The notes under the pieces were generated by a model that saw only the letters and a list, made by a program, of their open reading frames with translations, made no database searches and was not told the DNA's origin. Position numbers and translations under genes: made by a program. Source: Chrysomallon squamiferum (Eukaryota > Mollusca > Gastropoda > Neomphalida > Peltospiridae). Taken from it: 64,000 nucleotides of DNA. The stretch covers positions 13,236,889 through 13,300,888 of the forward strand of contig CM022677.1 of the NCBI GenBank assembly GCA_012295275.1. The letters run 5' to 3'. Positions 30,480-43,303 of this stretch are shown here, one piece after another. Position 1 is the first letter of the stretch. The number at the start of each line of letters is the position of its first letter.

Positions 30480-30930
30480 TATTCAATATAGAAGATTGTA
30501 ACAGCAGAACAATAATAATAAAAAAATAGTTTAAGAAATAAAAACGCATGGCCCCTACCCCCCTACACAGCTTGTGAAGATACTGAACCAAGTTCGAACT
30601 TTAATGTTTCTTGTAAGCATGTTCATATGTGTGAGATCGTGGGATTGAATCTCCGCGTTTTTGGAGACATCAGCAGTACTTTTGGAATCCGATGGAATCC
30701 GATTCCAGATTCATCTACGAAATATTGTGGAAACAACACTTTCTTTATATATAACATGGGTCATACCCCGTGATGTGTCACCAGAGGTGGGAGGAGTTTA
30801 CTCGGCGAAGTAAAGGCTATATTGATTACAGTTTAGAGATATGTGCTCACAAACGTAGATTAGAGTTATGTCCCTTACGTGAGATGTATTCACTAAGCAA
30901 AGTGGAAATTATATCGATTAGAGTTATCTT
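30480..30930. repeat. Segmental duplication, copy A (empty MITE site)
   Basis: Shares GAAGATTGTAACAGCAGAAC, AAAAACGCATGGCCCCT, GTGAGATCGTGGGATTGAAT, TTTTTGGAGACATCAGCAGT and CACCAGAGGTGGGAGGAGTT with copy B at 31020-31700. At 30740-30752 it reads CTTTATATATAACATGGG without an insertion. It carries an extra short tandem GATGGAATCC near 30686. No coding potential recognised. Confidence 0.88.
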
Positions 30931-31019
30931 GAAAAATGAAATAAAAAAGAATAATGATGTAGTTTCTAAAGAAATGCTATTTAATTATTCAGCCAAGTTA
31001 TGAAAAAATAATTCTAATA

Positions 31020-31700
31020 AAAACATTATTCACATAATAGAAGATTGTAACAGCAGAACAATAAAAAAAAATAGTTTAAGAAATAAAAACGCATGGCCCC
31101 TGCCCCCCTGCCCTAGTACCCCACCCTCACACAGCTTGTGAAGGTACAGAACAAAGTTGAAACTATAATGTTTCTTGTAAGCATGTTCGTGTGCGTGAGA
31201 TCGTGGGATTGAATCTCAGCGTTTTTGGAGACATCAGCAGTACTTTCCGATTCCAGATTCATCTACGAAATACTGTAGAAACACCACTTTCTTTATACAG
31301 GGTGGCCCAGATGTAACCGAACCCGAAAGCTCAATCGATGATCACTGATTTCAAGTCTGCTTCGCGAAAATGTGCAAAAAAGTAACAGAATCAACCATTG
31401 AACGATGTCATCACTGTATTACAAATAATGGTTTGCATTTTGAACATTTGCTGTAACTATATGAAATCAAATTTGTTTCATTTAACTGTAACTTTTCATA
31501 ACAATTCAGGTTCGGTTACATCTGGGCCACCCTGTATATAACATGGGTCATACCCCATGATGTGTCACCAGAGGTGGGAGGAGTTTACTCGGCGAAGTAA
31601 AGGCTATATTGGTTACAGTTGAGTGATATGTGCTCACAAACCTGGATTAGAGTTAGGTCCCTTACATGAGATGTAGTCAGTAAACAAATTAAAAATTATA
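31020..31700. repeat. Segmental duplication, copy B (MITE-bearing)
   Basis: Collinear with copy A apart from the 237-bp element at 31298-31534, a C-rich insertion near 31100-31130, and scattered substitutions. After 31700 it runs into further degenerate ATCGATTAGAGTTATCTCCC units to about 31930. Confidence 0.85.
31298..31534. mobile_element. MITE with 26-bp terminal inverted repeats and TA target duplication
   Basis: The element begins CAGGGTGGCCCAGATGTAAC and ends with the exact complement; the termini match over 26 bases before the first mismatch. It is flanked by TA on each side (31296-31297 and 31535-31536). Removing it with one TA gives the string found at the same place in duplication copy A. 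There is no ORF, so it is non-autonomous. TA duplication and a CAGGG terminus fit the Tc1/mariner superfamily, which is an inference from these features. Confidence 0.93.
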
Positions 31701-31959
31701 TCGATTAGACTTATCTCCCTTTAGTGATATGTGTTCACAAACATAGACTAGAGTTATGTCCTTTATGTGAGATGTACTCACTAAGCAAAGTGAAAATTGT
31801 ATCGATTACAGTTATCTCCCTTACGTGACATGTACTCACTGAATAAAGTAAAAATTATATCGATTAGAGTTATCTCTCTTTAGTGATATGTGCTCGCAAC
31901 TTTAGCCTTACGTGAGATGTACTCACTAAGCTTACGTACGCTAATTATCCATATGTGAT

Positions 31960-32150
31960 AAATGGAATCTCGAAAAATGTCGGGGTAGGGCGGGAGGGCT
32001 TGTGTTCAACTCACCTTTTCTGTCCGGGACCCTAAGCTCACCCATTTTTATCCTATCCACCCCCCCTGCCCTAGTCACCCACACACCGACTGTCTGTCCT
32101 GCATATGGATGGAGCTACTGTAAACAGGCTGAAGTTTGTACAAGCACTAG
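31960..32150. other. GC-rich island of unknown origin
   Basis: A short stretch much richer in C and G than its surroundings (GGGGTAGGGCGGGAGGGC, CCACCCCCCCTGCCCTAG). No ORF or recognisable element. Similar C-rich phrases occur in the duplication at 31100, so it probably belongs to the same repeat family. Confidence 0.4.
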
Positions 32151-32734
32151 GGGCTTTTAAGATTAAACTGGTAATTAAATATTTAAAAAAGTAATATTGT
32201 TTTTGTTTACCGACTGAAAATATAGAAACTTATCTAGTGATCATATATTGCAATTACTGATAGTGACTTCAGGATCTATCTGATCTATCTATCTATCCGT
32301 GCATACACATACATACACATGCATGCATGCACTCACACACTGTGTGATAGAGGTAAGCTTCTGAAAATCGACTGAATATTGACGAGTATAAATAAAATAT
32401 ATATGAATCCATGATGTGTGTTTACATTGGTGTGTGTTGGTGCACACATTTGCATACAAAAACACACATACACAACAAACACATAAATTAAGCTATGCAT
32501 TTCTTTATTTACTTTATATTTTTTATTTGTTTTTCATCCATTTTCCAATCCAGTGCCTCCTGCAAGCATTATTAGAGATTTTAAAAATGATTTTTGTAAT
32601 ATGATTTTAAATAATTACATATATTTATCTTGTCAATCTATTTATATCTGTTAAACAGTTCACACAAATACTTTCAGGTGTAAGTAATGTTTATCAATAT
32701 TCTGCCTTATAACATGATTAGTATAACATTAATT

Positions 32735-33497
32735 CAGTGATTCTCAACCAGTGATTTGGGGAAAAAAATAGCAATCACTGTCAACCTTTATAAGTTCCCT
32801 TTATTGCGTTTTACCTGCATTAGAGAAGTGATCCCTATTGTGTTTACTCATCTGACAGCCCTGGACGAAAGCATCAACAATAAATTTCCGTCATTAAAGA
32901 GAGAAAAGTATGATTGGATTAGAGATCCTTTCATAAATCATTCTTCCAACATTGAACTTGAGTTACAGGAAGAAGAAGAATTGGCCGCCCTTTCTAATGA
33001 CCTTAAAATTAAAACATTCGACTCTGCCCATTGATTCATTTTGGATTTCAGTACAAGAGGTGTATCCCATATTATGTAAAAGAGTTTTAGCAATTTTATT
33101 ACAATTTTCAACTCCTTATATATGTGAATTAGGCAACATCGAAAACATGAAGCACGAGAGATTACTACAACGAAAGCAGAAATGAGGGTTTGTCTGTCTC
33201 ATATTCGACCAAACATTGAGGAAATTATGAATAAAAGCCAGGCACAAATTTCTCACTAAAGAAGCCAGCTATTTGACTGATGAAATTCGAAACACCGCAG
33301 TGAAGTATAGCTGTGTTTTTCTTTATTTAGTTTGAGTCAGTCTAGGTGTCTATGACTAGGCTGGGTCTGTGGTTGTATGCCGTCTATGACTTTACAAAAT
33401 TCAAATATTTTTCATATATATTTAGCCAGGTGTGCCGCTATTTTTTCATGTATTCTAAGGTGTGCCATTGACAAAAAAAAAAGATTGAGAACCACTG
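32735..33497 (+). pseudogene. hAT-type DNA transposon remnant (transposase C-terminus)
   Basis: The termini are CAGTGATTCTCAACCAGTGA on the left and, read inward, CAGTGGTTCTCAATC on the right, a hAT-type inverted repeat. The interior reads FPSLKREKYDWIRDPF, then with a frame change PIDSFWISVQEVYPIL and LCKRVLAILLQFSTPYICEL, and after another change MRVCLSHIRPNIEEIMN. This matches the C-terminal dimerisation region of hAT transposases and their domesticated ZBED5/FAM200/SCAND3-like relatives. The N-terminal zinc finger and catalytic part are gone. No clean 8-bp target duplication is visible. Confidence 0.85.
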
Positions 33498-34077
33498 TGC
33501 TAGATGAATGTTTTCACTATTGTACTGATATTACTGAAAATTAATTGTGCACCTTTCAGTGTCACAATGTGATACTTTGTTTTATGACAGCAGTAACATG
33601 ACATTCCGCGACACAATTTACATCTCTCCCTACATGAAATTACTTGATTAATATAAAATTCAAATTTATCAAATTATGTAATTAAGAATATATCAGATTT
33701 TTTTTAAACACTAAGAAAAGTAAGTTAATCTAGAATGAAAGTCCATGTTTATTCAATAATATAACTGATAATTTTATAGTTAACTGTGGCTTTATGAAAA
33801 GTTCGCGATTTCTCATGTAATTACATTATAAATAAATCAATTTATTATTATTATCAATATTAATTTTTTTTTTTTTAAAGTATTTATTTTTTATCTCGAC
33901 CGAAACAATACACTAAGAATAAATCTGATTTCTCTGATAACTTTACGAGGCCTAATAAAAAATTCGAAGTAATTTTTATATCCGCACTCGGAACAGTTCT
34001 AATGAAACTAAGAGAATAGCTTCCGTTTTTACAGAAAAATAAAAACAAAATAAAAAATAAAAATATAAGGTGTTATT

Positions 34078-34106
34078 ATTGTTGTTGTTGTTGTTGTTGT
34101 TGTTAT
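34078..34106. repeat. (GTT)n microsatellite
   Basis: Nine GTT triplets. The surrounding 33500-35200 is AT-rich with no supported gene. Confidence 0.9.
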
Positions 34107-35209
34107 TTAGCTGTTGACAAAGACAGGACCTGTGACAAATATGGTGTCTGCTTAACTGACTCATTGATACTTACTGGTGGAGTGGTTATTTTAATATCTA
34201 ATAATAATAATAAGGTATAATAAGAAATGTAAAATATATTACACTATACAACATGCGCTGATGTACACCTTGTAATGAAAAAAATAAACTTCGCATAATA
34301 AAATGACATGTTCACCTTCTTTTTCTCAGCTAATCAGTACAAACTGTCGTGATTCCAGGGAATTAACTCAGATATTTTTCAATATAACCTGATATAAATA
34401 TACGATAATTAATAAAATATGAGATTAACATTTCTCAACATAATTAACCTTCAAACTGTAAATATCACTGCTCATAATTAATTTTCATCTTTTTTTTATT
34501 TTTATAAGTAATTAAACCGCTTATTTTCATAACGCCATGTATAATTATTATTTATAACTGTTAGTAATGTCTACTATATTAACTGTGGTTATCAATATTT
34601 TCTGTAGTGCACATAATATTTAAGTTCGACGTACAGTAAAATTTCACCTTTCTATTATATGATTTAGAATTAGTAAAGTAAAATATCACGTTACTTTTAC
34701 TAAAACGGACACTTCAAAGCGGTACCTGAAGTTAGTTGCATAGTGTTCTCTATATATTTTGACGTCACATACAAAGCTACTATTATTTTAAAAAATTACA
34801 ACACGGAAGTTCCATCTATATTTTTGAATGTTCACAGTGAAATCATACCTGTAGTTTTCAGTGTTTTGTCGTATAACTAACTGAATATCATCTCAGTCAC
34901 GAAGGATAGTTGAGAAATTTAGAAATAAAGAGGGTTTCCAAATTCCTAATTCCTAATTGCTCTGTTACTCAGCATTGGTTTTTAGTTGCACCTCAAATGA
35001 TAATTAAATATTGATTTTCTTTTTGTAGACAGGTGTGTATTGAAAAGGTGAGGTTTCTCTGTTAAATATTAGCAAATAATTTATTACATATGAAGTGATA
35101 TTCATCATGAAATTTCTAGTTGAGAAGTACAGTGAATATTCAGGAATAAAATATCGCAACCAGATAAAAATGTTATTTCATTAGCAACTGTATAATAAGG
35201 AGTACACCA

Positions 35210-35550
35210 ATAACGTTATGAACAACGCCGGCACGACGGTAGCGACGGACACATAGTGATTCGCACGCTCAGAAAGTATGAGGAATGATTAAAAAAAAGT
35301 GCTAAAGAATAATGAGAAGGACTCTACGAAAGCTAGAAAGAAGGCGTTTACGAAGGCAACGATGATGATATTAACAGAAATGGTAATAATACATTTTAGA
35401 GTAGGATTTGAACACGCATGAATAAAAATTAATAAAAAGAAAAAGAATAGTGAGAGGTATACCGAGAACTGTGAGGACAACGCCGTTACGACGGTAGCCA
35501 CGGCTACATTAATAGAAATATTAACAGTATATTTTAGTACTGGAGGACAC
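35210..35550. repeat. Short array of the 120-150 bp dispersed repeat
   Basis: Two to three copies of a block containing AACAACGCCG, ACGACGGTAGC, AAGAATAATGAGAAG and ATACATTTTAGAGTAGGAT, related to the arrays at 19.2-20.06 and 62.5-62.9 kb. GC-bearing words such as AACGCCGTTACGACGG stand out against the AT-rich background. Confidence 0.72.
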
Positions 35551-36548
35551 TGATTGCAATACTTAGTAAAAGGCAAAGTAATATTTTTTTATTGTTTTCA
35601 AAGATTGGTAAATTCCTGGACAGTAATAAGCAACTTATTGTAGTGTGAGTTGTAAGCTTTGTGATTTTATTTCGTGCATTAATTAAATAAATAAGAAGAA
35701 GAAAGAAAAAGTAGGGAGAAAAAGTAGAGAGAAAAAATAACAACACCCTTTATTTGAAGTTCACGGTCAACGATTGGCTAATAATAAGATAAAAAAAAAA
35801 AAAAAATAAATAAATAAATAAATAAAAGAAGAAGAACAACATCGATTTATAATTAGTACGTATATTTTAATAAAGGTTGTGATGCTCCTTTATTTTATTT
35901 TATTTGTTTTGAACATTATTTTAATTTTTGTTTTCTTTATTTATTTATTTTTTAGTGTAGAAGTTGCGGAAAATGCGGGATGATTGTCGGTCTTCACGGA
36001 TTTACTTTTTTATTTGATGTTCGAAGAATCTTCTACAGAATTGGGTTAATCGCATTATCATGCAACAAAAAAGTTACTTAAAGTATTTAATATTGTGAAG
36101 GAGATAGGTATTACTATTTATTATTATAATTGATAATGCGTTTGGATTTTTTTCGTTTTATTTAATTATAATTTAAAAGTCATAGACACATGATGGCAGC
36201 CATATTATTTGGGAACAATAATTATTTATTTATTTATTTAGTTATATTTTTCAAAAAAAAAAAAAAAAACGGCACTCGATTAATAATAACATTCACCAGA
36301 GGCTGTACTAATGTGAACAGCATAAACAACGTCATATAAATAAGAAATCATGTTTAGTCTTCACTTTTGTTTTACCAATCAGCATATCAGGGACAAATTT
36401 TGAGTGGCCAGTGATTAAATTTGTTTTAAAATAAATTAACTTGTGTAGCATACACCAAAGGAAACACCACAACAACTCACAGAGAATTTTGCATTTTAAT
36501 ATTATTATTATTATTATTTATTTATTATTATTAAATAAAACTAATAAA

Positions 36549-36731
36549 ACTATTAAAAGAAAATCAGCTGATACTGGTAAAGACAAGAGCCAGGAAGTTG
36601 AGCAGCAGGTGATATTTGAGCTTGCAGCTCAGAGAATGAAACTGGATGAGAAGAAAACAGAGGCTGTAACTGCAGCAGAACAAGAAGGCAACATTCATGA
36701 GAGTCTTGCCACATTCGAAGGACCGAACTAG
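36549..36731 (+). other. Coding-like fragment, unrecognised
   Basis: An open, charged, helix-prone stretch of about 58 codons to TAG at 36729-36731 (KRKSADTGKDKSQEVEQQVI, then FELAAQRMKLDEKKTEAVTA). It directly follows an ATT/TTA repeat run, so no credible start is visible. It could be an exon with the acceptor hidden in the repeat, or a piece of a transposon protein. Confidence 0.35.
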
Positions 36732-36924
36732 TCTTGTACCTGATTCAGAGTGGGACCAATGAATTCAGGTCCCTGTCCCCTTCATAAAAATCCAGGCCAT
36801 TTTCCAGATAAGGGACACAAGAGACTATTGATAATGTGAATCAACAGTCTGGTGTCAAGTAACGTGTCAGGCCTGTGTTTGAATGTTTTCAGAAACCTCT
36901 CAACAGTGGCAGGGTATGTTTTTT

Positions 36925-36928
<4 letters not shown>

Positions 36929-36973
<45 letters not shown>
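36929..36973. repeat. (GT)n(GA)n microsatellite
   Basis: A TG run followed by an AG run, 45 bases in all. Confidence 0.9.
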
Positions 36974-37112
36974 AATATTACATGAATGATCATAAGCAAA
37001 ACAAAAAATGCATTTATCAGACAAATGTTGATTGATAAAAAGAAAAGGTAACATGTTCATGTTGTAATTTCTAAACACTTTTTTTTACCACTTATGTTAA
37101 ATATTTTATGTA

Positions 37113-37216
37113 GGTTATTGGTGTATTATTCAGTTGCTGTCTAGAAAGGGAATTTACATTTTGGAGAAGGATGAATCAGCTGTACTGAAACTACAGACTG
37201 CACAATTCCAAGTTGT
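37113..37216 (+). CDS. Candidate internal exon, plus strand
   Basis: Bounded by TTTTATGTAG and AAGTT/GTGAGT. One frame is open across the whole interval and reads YWCIIQLLSRKGIYILEKDE followed by SAVLKLQTAQFQ. Composition is that of a folded protein, possibly helical repeats. Family not recognised. Confidence 0.42.
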
Positions 37217-37645
37217 GAGTTTTTGCTTATTTTTATTTCTTAGCGAGTAAAATATGTTTTATAGTAACAACTCTTTACTATAGCATAATAATAATTGTTT
37301 ATTTTCTATTGTTTTGTTAATTATTTAAATTGTTACCATTATCATCATCATTATTTTTATAATGATTATACAAAGTATATCAAAAATATCCGACACCCCT
37401 TTCTGTCTGAATAATCCAGTAACTGATAACAGTAAAATTTAAAAATTAATTATAACAGAAACATTAGTTATTTATTTATAACAGTTTATTATTTTTATTA
37501 TTTAATTTAATTTTTTTTTCTTTTTTTTCAGAATGCACATAATTGATTCTGACATTATTTGCTTCATCACACCTATATGTAAATTATAAAATATTCAACT
37601 CATACATTATAAACCTATGAATGTACAAGGTTTATATCATGTACA

Positions 37646-37646
37646 T

Positions 37647-37712
<66 letters not shown>
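37646..37712. repeat. (CT)n(CA)n microsatellite
   Basis: TC run followed by AC run, about 65 bases. Confidence 0.95.
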
Positions 37713-37716
<4 letters not shown>

Positions 37717-37782
37717 ACATTCATATGTGATTATTTTGGTGTACATTTCAGTACTTTAATTTAAAAGAAGAAGCATTATATT

Positions 37783-38013
37783 TTATGAGTACTTTAAAAT
37801 GTTTAACATTATTTTTACTAGACTGGAACTGGCAGTAGCCAGGAGGATCTCCTGTACACGTGAGATGGTAGACAATAAAACCTTGTAGACTTTCTCACAG
37901 AGCTGTTCTTCTGGTTTGAAATGATAAAACTGACAGAGACAGGACAGCTGCTGAATGGTTAGGAAGCAGAAAGTAAGTTTTGTGAGAGTTTTTAGTTTAC
38001 GTTGCAAGGCCAT
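37783..38013 (-). other. Open minus-strand stretch, possible exon
   Basis: A 76-codon open frame with Leu-rich helical composition (LTIQQLSCLCQFYHFKPEEQ, LCEKVYKVLLSTISRVQEIL). On the opposite strand the same interval also has a plausible splice acceptor (TTTTTACTAG at 37821) and two partly open frames, so strand and reality are both uncertain. Confidence 0.3.
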
Positions 38014-38656
38014 ATTGTATTAAATATTTTATTATACAAATTTATGAAATGTATTTTAGTGGAAGAATTGGGATTTGTAATATTCAGTTTCAGTGTACAG
38101 ACCTTTGACCATGTATTTCTATTATTTAAATGGAGGATTTCAGGCTTTAATAGATTCTTATATACTGGTCAGTATTTTACAAGGTTTTTTAGCAGTCTAG
38201 TTGATGATCCATGCCTGATGAAACATGCTGGGTATGTTCTTAAATATAATATTTCTTCTTTGTTTTAGATTTGGTGTAATTAATGATCAGCTTGAAGTAT
38301 GTGTTTATTAAATCAACAAATGTCAGACCAGTTGAGTTAATATTTAGTTAAGATGCTGTAAAGTATCTGTTCACAGTGTAAATATACTGTCCTAGTTATC
38401 AATATTTATATTTAATTCTTTCCTAATACAGAAACTTCTGTTGCTGCTTAACTTTCAGCCTGAAGAAAGTTATTGTTATATTATAGAATAATGTATCTAA
38501 GTGTAAAATTAAACTATAAACAGATATTTTGAATTATTACAGTATTTCATTTACAGAATTTATGATTATTTGAATAATATGTTTATCTATCACTTATCAT
38601 TGTTTATGTTAAAACAAAATTTCTGTTAATTTCTGATTCTTGTTATTAATTTTCAG

Positions 38657-38760
38657 AGGAAATCACAGGATGATGCCCAGTTCCTGTTGGAGAATGTGGA
38701 TCATGATATTCAGTTAGTTTGAGAAGACCACTTTGATTATTTACAGGACACTGATATTGG
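38657..38760 (+). pseudogene. Exon-like segment with one in-frame stop, plus strand
   Basis: Between TTTTCAG and ATTG/GTGAGT the frame reads RKSQDDAQFLLENVDHDIQL, then V, a TGA, and EDHFDYLQDTDI. The splice sites are good and the reading frame is convincing on both sides of the stop, so this looks like a decayed exon, or one with a sequence error. Together with 37113-37216 it may mark a dying gene on this strand. Confidence 0.4.
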
Positions 38761-39301
38761 TGAGTCACTTCTAAAATAATTTTATCTTCATAAAAATATA
38801 ATAATAAAAAAAATTAAAACAATCAATTTTTTTGTATTTAAAACTTTAAATGATACTCATCTAATGTCATTACATTTTATTTATTGATTTTTTATTTTAC
38901 TCACTAGGGAATCACAAAAAAACTAAGATATCAAGTTTCCAGGAACAGTATATATATTACATTAGAATTATAATTAGTTTTGTCATTCTTATTATTGTTT
39001 GTTTCTTTTACCACTGTTGGTTTTTGTTCCATAATTGTTAATTTGGTTTTTGTTAATTAAAACTGAGTGAAAAATTCAGTATTCAGCGAATGTTTCCACC
39101 CCGGTATCAGTGGAAAGTTTTTTTTGTGGCCTTGTAAATATGCAGAGTTTGATTGGCTGAGTTTAAAATAGAAGATCAACAAATAAGAACAAAATAAGAA
39201 TAAAACACTAAACAAAGGGTTACTAGGACGGAATTCCCCTTCACTCACTTGTCAAGAATATCATCTGACATAATTTCCAATGCAAGTGAGGTAATTTCCA
39301 A

Positions 39302-41830
39302 GATGGCATTTAACCGTATGCATGCTGAAATTTTAACTAAGGCTTTAAACTCTGAATGTAGGGCGAATATATTGGACAATACAGATTGAGAAGATGTACA
39401 ATCTTTGATCAAGGATTATTTTCTGATTCTTCTGTTACTGAAGTGATAAATGACACTGGTGACACAGAGAACAACGAAGATTCAGCCGATGACACTGATT
39501 CTGAATTAAATTTTGCTTGCTGTGGATTGATCACTTTTGAAGAAGAAAGTAGCGACAGACCTCTGATTGAAACAGAATTCATTTCAACACTTGAAATAGA
39601 CATTAATCAGTCATGTGATCTGATTGCTGATAAGGAAAATGTAAAAGTTTTACTGTAATTGTTAAAATAAAACTGCTGGAGAAGGACAAAGTGTAAATTG
39701 TGGATGCATTTCTCAGTTTTCCTGAGATGAAGTGCTGGAACAGAGAATGAATATGACAGAATTCAACGAAGGTAAGAATGCATAGTTTGTAATATTTATA
39801 GATAAAGGGACTATCCTCTGTTTGTTGTAATTTTAATGTTTTCAAAAATGATAAAAATAAGAGTTGATTGGGATTTTTTTTTTTTTTTTTTTTACTTATA
39901 AGTTATATAATAATATTAATCAATAGTAGCCGAGTATAGATATTTAACATTAAATATATTTTTGATTACCCTAATGTTTTGTATTAATTTTAGCCATAAA
40001 ATAATTTTGTATATAATATCAACATTTTCTTAAAACTCCAAAATTTATGAACTTTGAAACAATTTAGCAATATAAATTATAATGTTTACATATTGAAATA
40101 AGATGTTCTTTAAACAGAAGAGGATGTGCATTGGGAGGAGTGGATGGAGGCAACTTAACCATTAGATTATATCACAATACTTTGCTTGCATAATTCTGTA
40201 TTACTGTGAACATATAATATATTAAGTTATTATTGAATAATATAAAAATGTTTTTTAAACAACAGGTAACTGACTAAACTTTAATATAATTTTAAAAATA
40301 TTTTATTTTGTGTTTTGCAGCTGGAAAAGACATGATTCTGTTTGGAGTACTGTCAAGTACTATGAATAATGGAGAGATGACATGTTTAAAACCCTGATGA
40401 CAAACAGAACGTAAACTCCAGAGATGTTGCTACATGATAGATTCTAAAACTGTAGAGAAACCTTCCAATTCATTGATGGATAAGTGTGTGTTTTAATCCA
40501 TTAATCATGAGTAGTTGTGTTCTGCTGGAGTTTATATTAGATAAATATTACTGTTTAAAATACATGATTATTTAAGAATTGAACGTTAAAATGGAAGTAG
40601 TCTTTTATGTTATTATTTTACATTGTTTTCAGTCATCCATTTCAGTATATATATAGTTTTTTTTCTTATTGAGGAGCAGGTGGGTTTTCTAAATGTATTT
40701 CCATACATCGTATTTTTAAAAATATTTGATTACTATACCAATGATTATATATAAGTGTTGCTACAAAGAACAATCACAAAAATAGGGAAATCCTCCTTTA
40801 TTAATCCATGGAAGCTGCATGTTCCCTTCATAGTTGTTGCATGCCCTAGGACAGATCTGTGCTGGCAGTGCAAACCAATGAGATGATACAATGAACTGCC
40901 AATCTTCCAAAAGTTGAGAAAAAGCAAGTGCTTGGTGAACAACTAGATCATCTGTGTATTGTTGAATCTGAATGGAAGTTACTGCTGTTGAAGCTAATAT
41001 TACCAATGTTGGCCCTCACGAACCTAACTCTTTCCCTGGTACAATTCATTAATCTTTCAGCTTTGCCCAACAAGTCCACATACCAAGTAGTCTGCTCCAG
41101 CCTGGACCAGTTTATTTCCTTGTACGTAGAAAATGTGGGATTTTTGGAATTTGTTGTGAGGCCCTTCCTCAGCAGATTAATTATTTGATTGATGAAGCTA
41201 TGAGTAGTAGCAAGGAGTCTAATATGGTAATTTCTTTACTACACCATTTTCTGGTTTGGCCTGGGAGAAATGAAAGTAAACTTACACTGTGACAAAATAA
41301 GAATCAATGTATGTTGTGGTATGCAGCATGGAGGGTTATGGTTGGACTCCATACAGAAATAACACTTAATTTTATGCCTTCTGGCCATAACAAGTTTGCA
41401 CCAGACTGGTGTTTTGGTTTATTAAAATTCAGAAGTTAGTTGTCTTGCCAATTTGTTTCGAGTTGTTGAATCCAGTACAACAAAGGTAATCAACCAAATT
41501 GTATGTTCTGAAACCAGAGATGTGCATGTGACAGTATATGACTGCAGGTGTACTTTGATGGGTGGATTCGTCTTCTTAAGGAATGAAGTCAATTCAGAAT
41601 TTCCATTTTTGGAGTGATGAACCAGGCATTGTATTTATAAGCAAAAGCTTGATGAGATTGAGATTGTTTTCAGAGCAGAGTCAGTGAAGGCAGCACTAAG
41701 AGGACTTCCAGAACCTATACCCCCTCCTGGGATTCCAGCTGGCTGACAGGAATACCTTCACCTCAGCATTCAACCTTTTGTTAGACAAGACATGCAGCTA
41801 CATTAACACTAACTTGAAACTGTTGGTAAA
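39302..41830 (+). pseudogene. Degenerate DDE-transposase-like gene (long, multiply broken)
   Basis: Starts at ATG 39303 (MAFNRMHAEILTKALNSECR) with an early stop and a frameshift, then an acidic N-terminal region to 39658. A Cys-bearing segment ends at MNMTEFNEG with a splice-like GTAAGA (about 39772). After CAG at 40320 it resumes GKDMILFGVLSSTMNN, with CRETFQFIDG near 40455, DLCWQC near 40855-40870, SKESNMVISLLHHFLVWPG near 41208-41265, WRVMVGLHTEITLNFMPSGH near 41331-41390 and NKFAPDWCFGLLK near 41391-41428. This block order is known to me from a large family of uncharacterised, transposase-like proteins common in invertebrate genomes. Many stops interrupt it. The family name and transposon class are not certain. 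Confidence 0.7.
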
Positions 41831-43222
41831 AATATTATTTTCAAATTACACCTTTGGGTGTTTTCATGTCGCAGTTGTAATAGTTTATCACATGTGACAA
41901 TTCTACATGCTGTATATAAATAACATTCCATTATTACTAATTGATTTATGTCTCTCTCAATAATTCAAGCTTTCATGGAGGGAATATAATAATTATTAAG
42001 ATGTTTACAACATAAATATATACAGAATTTTCCAGGCATTTTATCCATGCTTTCAAGTATTTTCAGAGCATATTTCTATCAAATTATGAACAGATTATTT
42101 GCTGTAAAAACCTATTTACTAATGACTAGATTTCTTTTTCATTTTTTTCTTCTTATTATTAATGTTTGCATAATAATAGACTACAATTGGATTAATTTTG
42201 AATTGTTATTATTATTTCTGGGGTGAAAATTAATAGTATGACAATGTATCAAAGTGTCAGTCTATTTCAGTGTATTGTATGAAAGTATTGTACAGTAATT
42301 AAATATTAGAAAACATTCTCTTTTTAAATTGGTTACCCATTGTCATGATCCACACATACATACATGTTATCCTTAAAATGAAATAGTTTGGTTTTTGTTT
42401 ATTATAAAGGAAGTAGCATATCTTTGTTATTCAGGGTTTTATCAGAGAAATTTAATTATAACAATTTTTAAAAAGAAATTGAAAGGCAAGGAATGTGTTT
42501 AATTGGTATCAGTGGGTGCAGCATGGTGTGATCTGTTCAAAGCTTGGCGAGGCTCCATTCTTTAACTGGCTTGGAAAATTTCTATAATTAGTAACAGTGA
42601 TCTAGTTGGTCCTGTTTAGTTGTTTGTCCTTTTGTTTGTTGATGCACTAAAAAGGTGCATTTTTACTTATTTTATATAAAATATTGTGCAAAAAGTAAAA
42701 TATATATTGCCTTCAAACAGTAGAATTCTTTAGTGAACTAAGTTTGATAAGCAGGCCAAATTTCATGAACATACAGTAATGGTTGCTAAGGAAAATGTTA
42801 CAAAGAACTTCTTGTTCCTTTGAGCTTCCAGAAAAGAAAACTTAGTGAAGTATGTTTATTTCATCGTGTAAATGGTGAATATTTAGTAAATGGAGTTTAT
42901 TTTTTTATAAATAATGGATAGCTAGAAAATATCAACATTGTTTTTCTTTTAAAAAACAAAAACAAACAAAAAAGAAGCCCTGAGAAGAATTAGAAAAGGA
43001 TATAGTATATGTACTTTGATGTTTTCATTGATCAGTAACATATTTTGTTTTGTCTTTCCACCTTTATCATTTTTATTCCATTTTTTAAAATTTTACTTTA
43101 ATGTATTTTATTTGTTTTTAACTGGCATAAAATAATTTATAAGTAGTGTTAGTTGTGCTTATCCAGTATATAGAGTAATTAGTTGTAATACAATCATTCT
43201 TTCCTAAACTTGCTCTTTCTAG

Positions 43223-43303
43223 ACAAGATGCAGAAGTGAAATAGTTCTGACATGGATGTTGGGTGGATCAGAATGTACCACCCTGCAACATTCTGCTTCT
43301 CTG
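43223..43303 (+). CDS. Candidate internal exon, plus strand
   Basis: Acceptor CTTTCTAG and donor CTCTG/GTAAGAC. Exactly 27 codons are open in phase 0 (TRCRSEIVLTWMLGGSECTT, LQHSASL). The exon at 44449 also opens in phase 0, so the two can be joined. Family not recognised. Confidence 0.45.

Noticed and set aside
40745-41006. Minus-strand ORFs of 65-81 codons
   Set aside because: They lie opposite the plus-strand transposase-like pseudogene, whose blocks (DLCWQC and others) explain the sequence.
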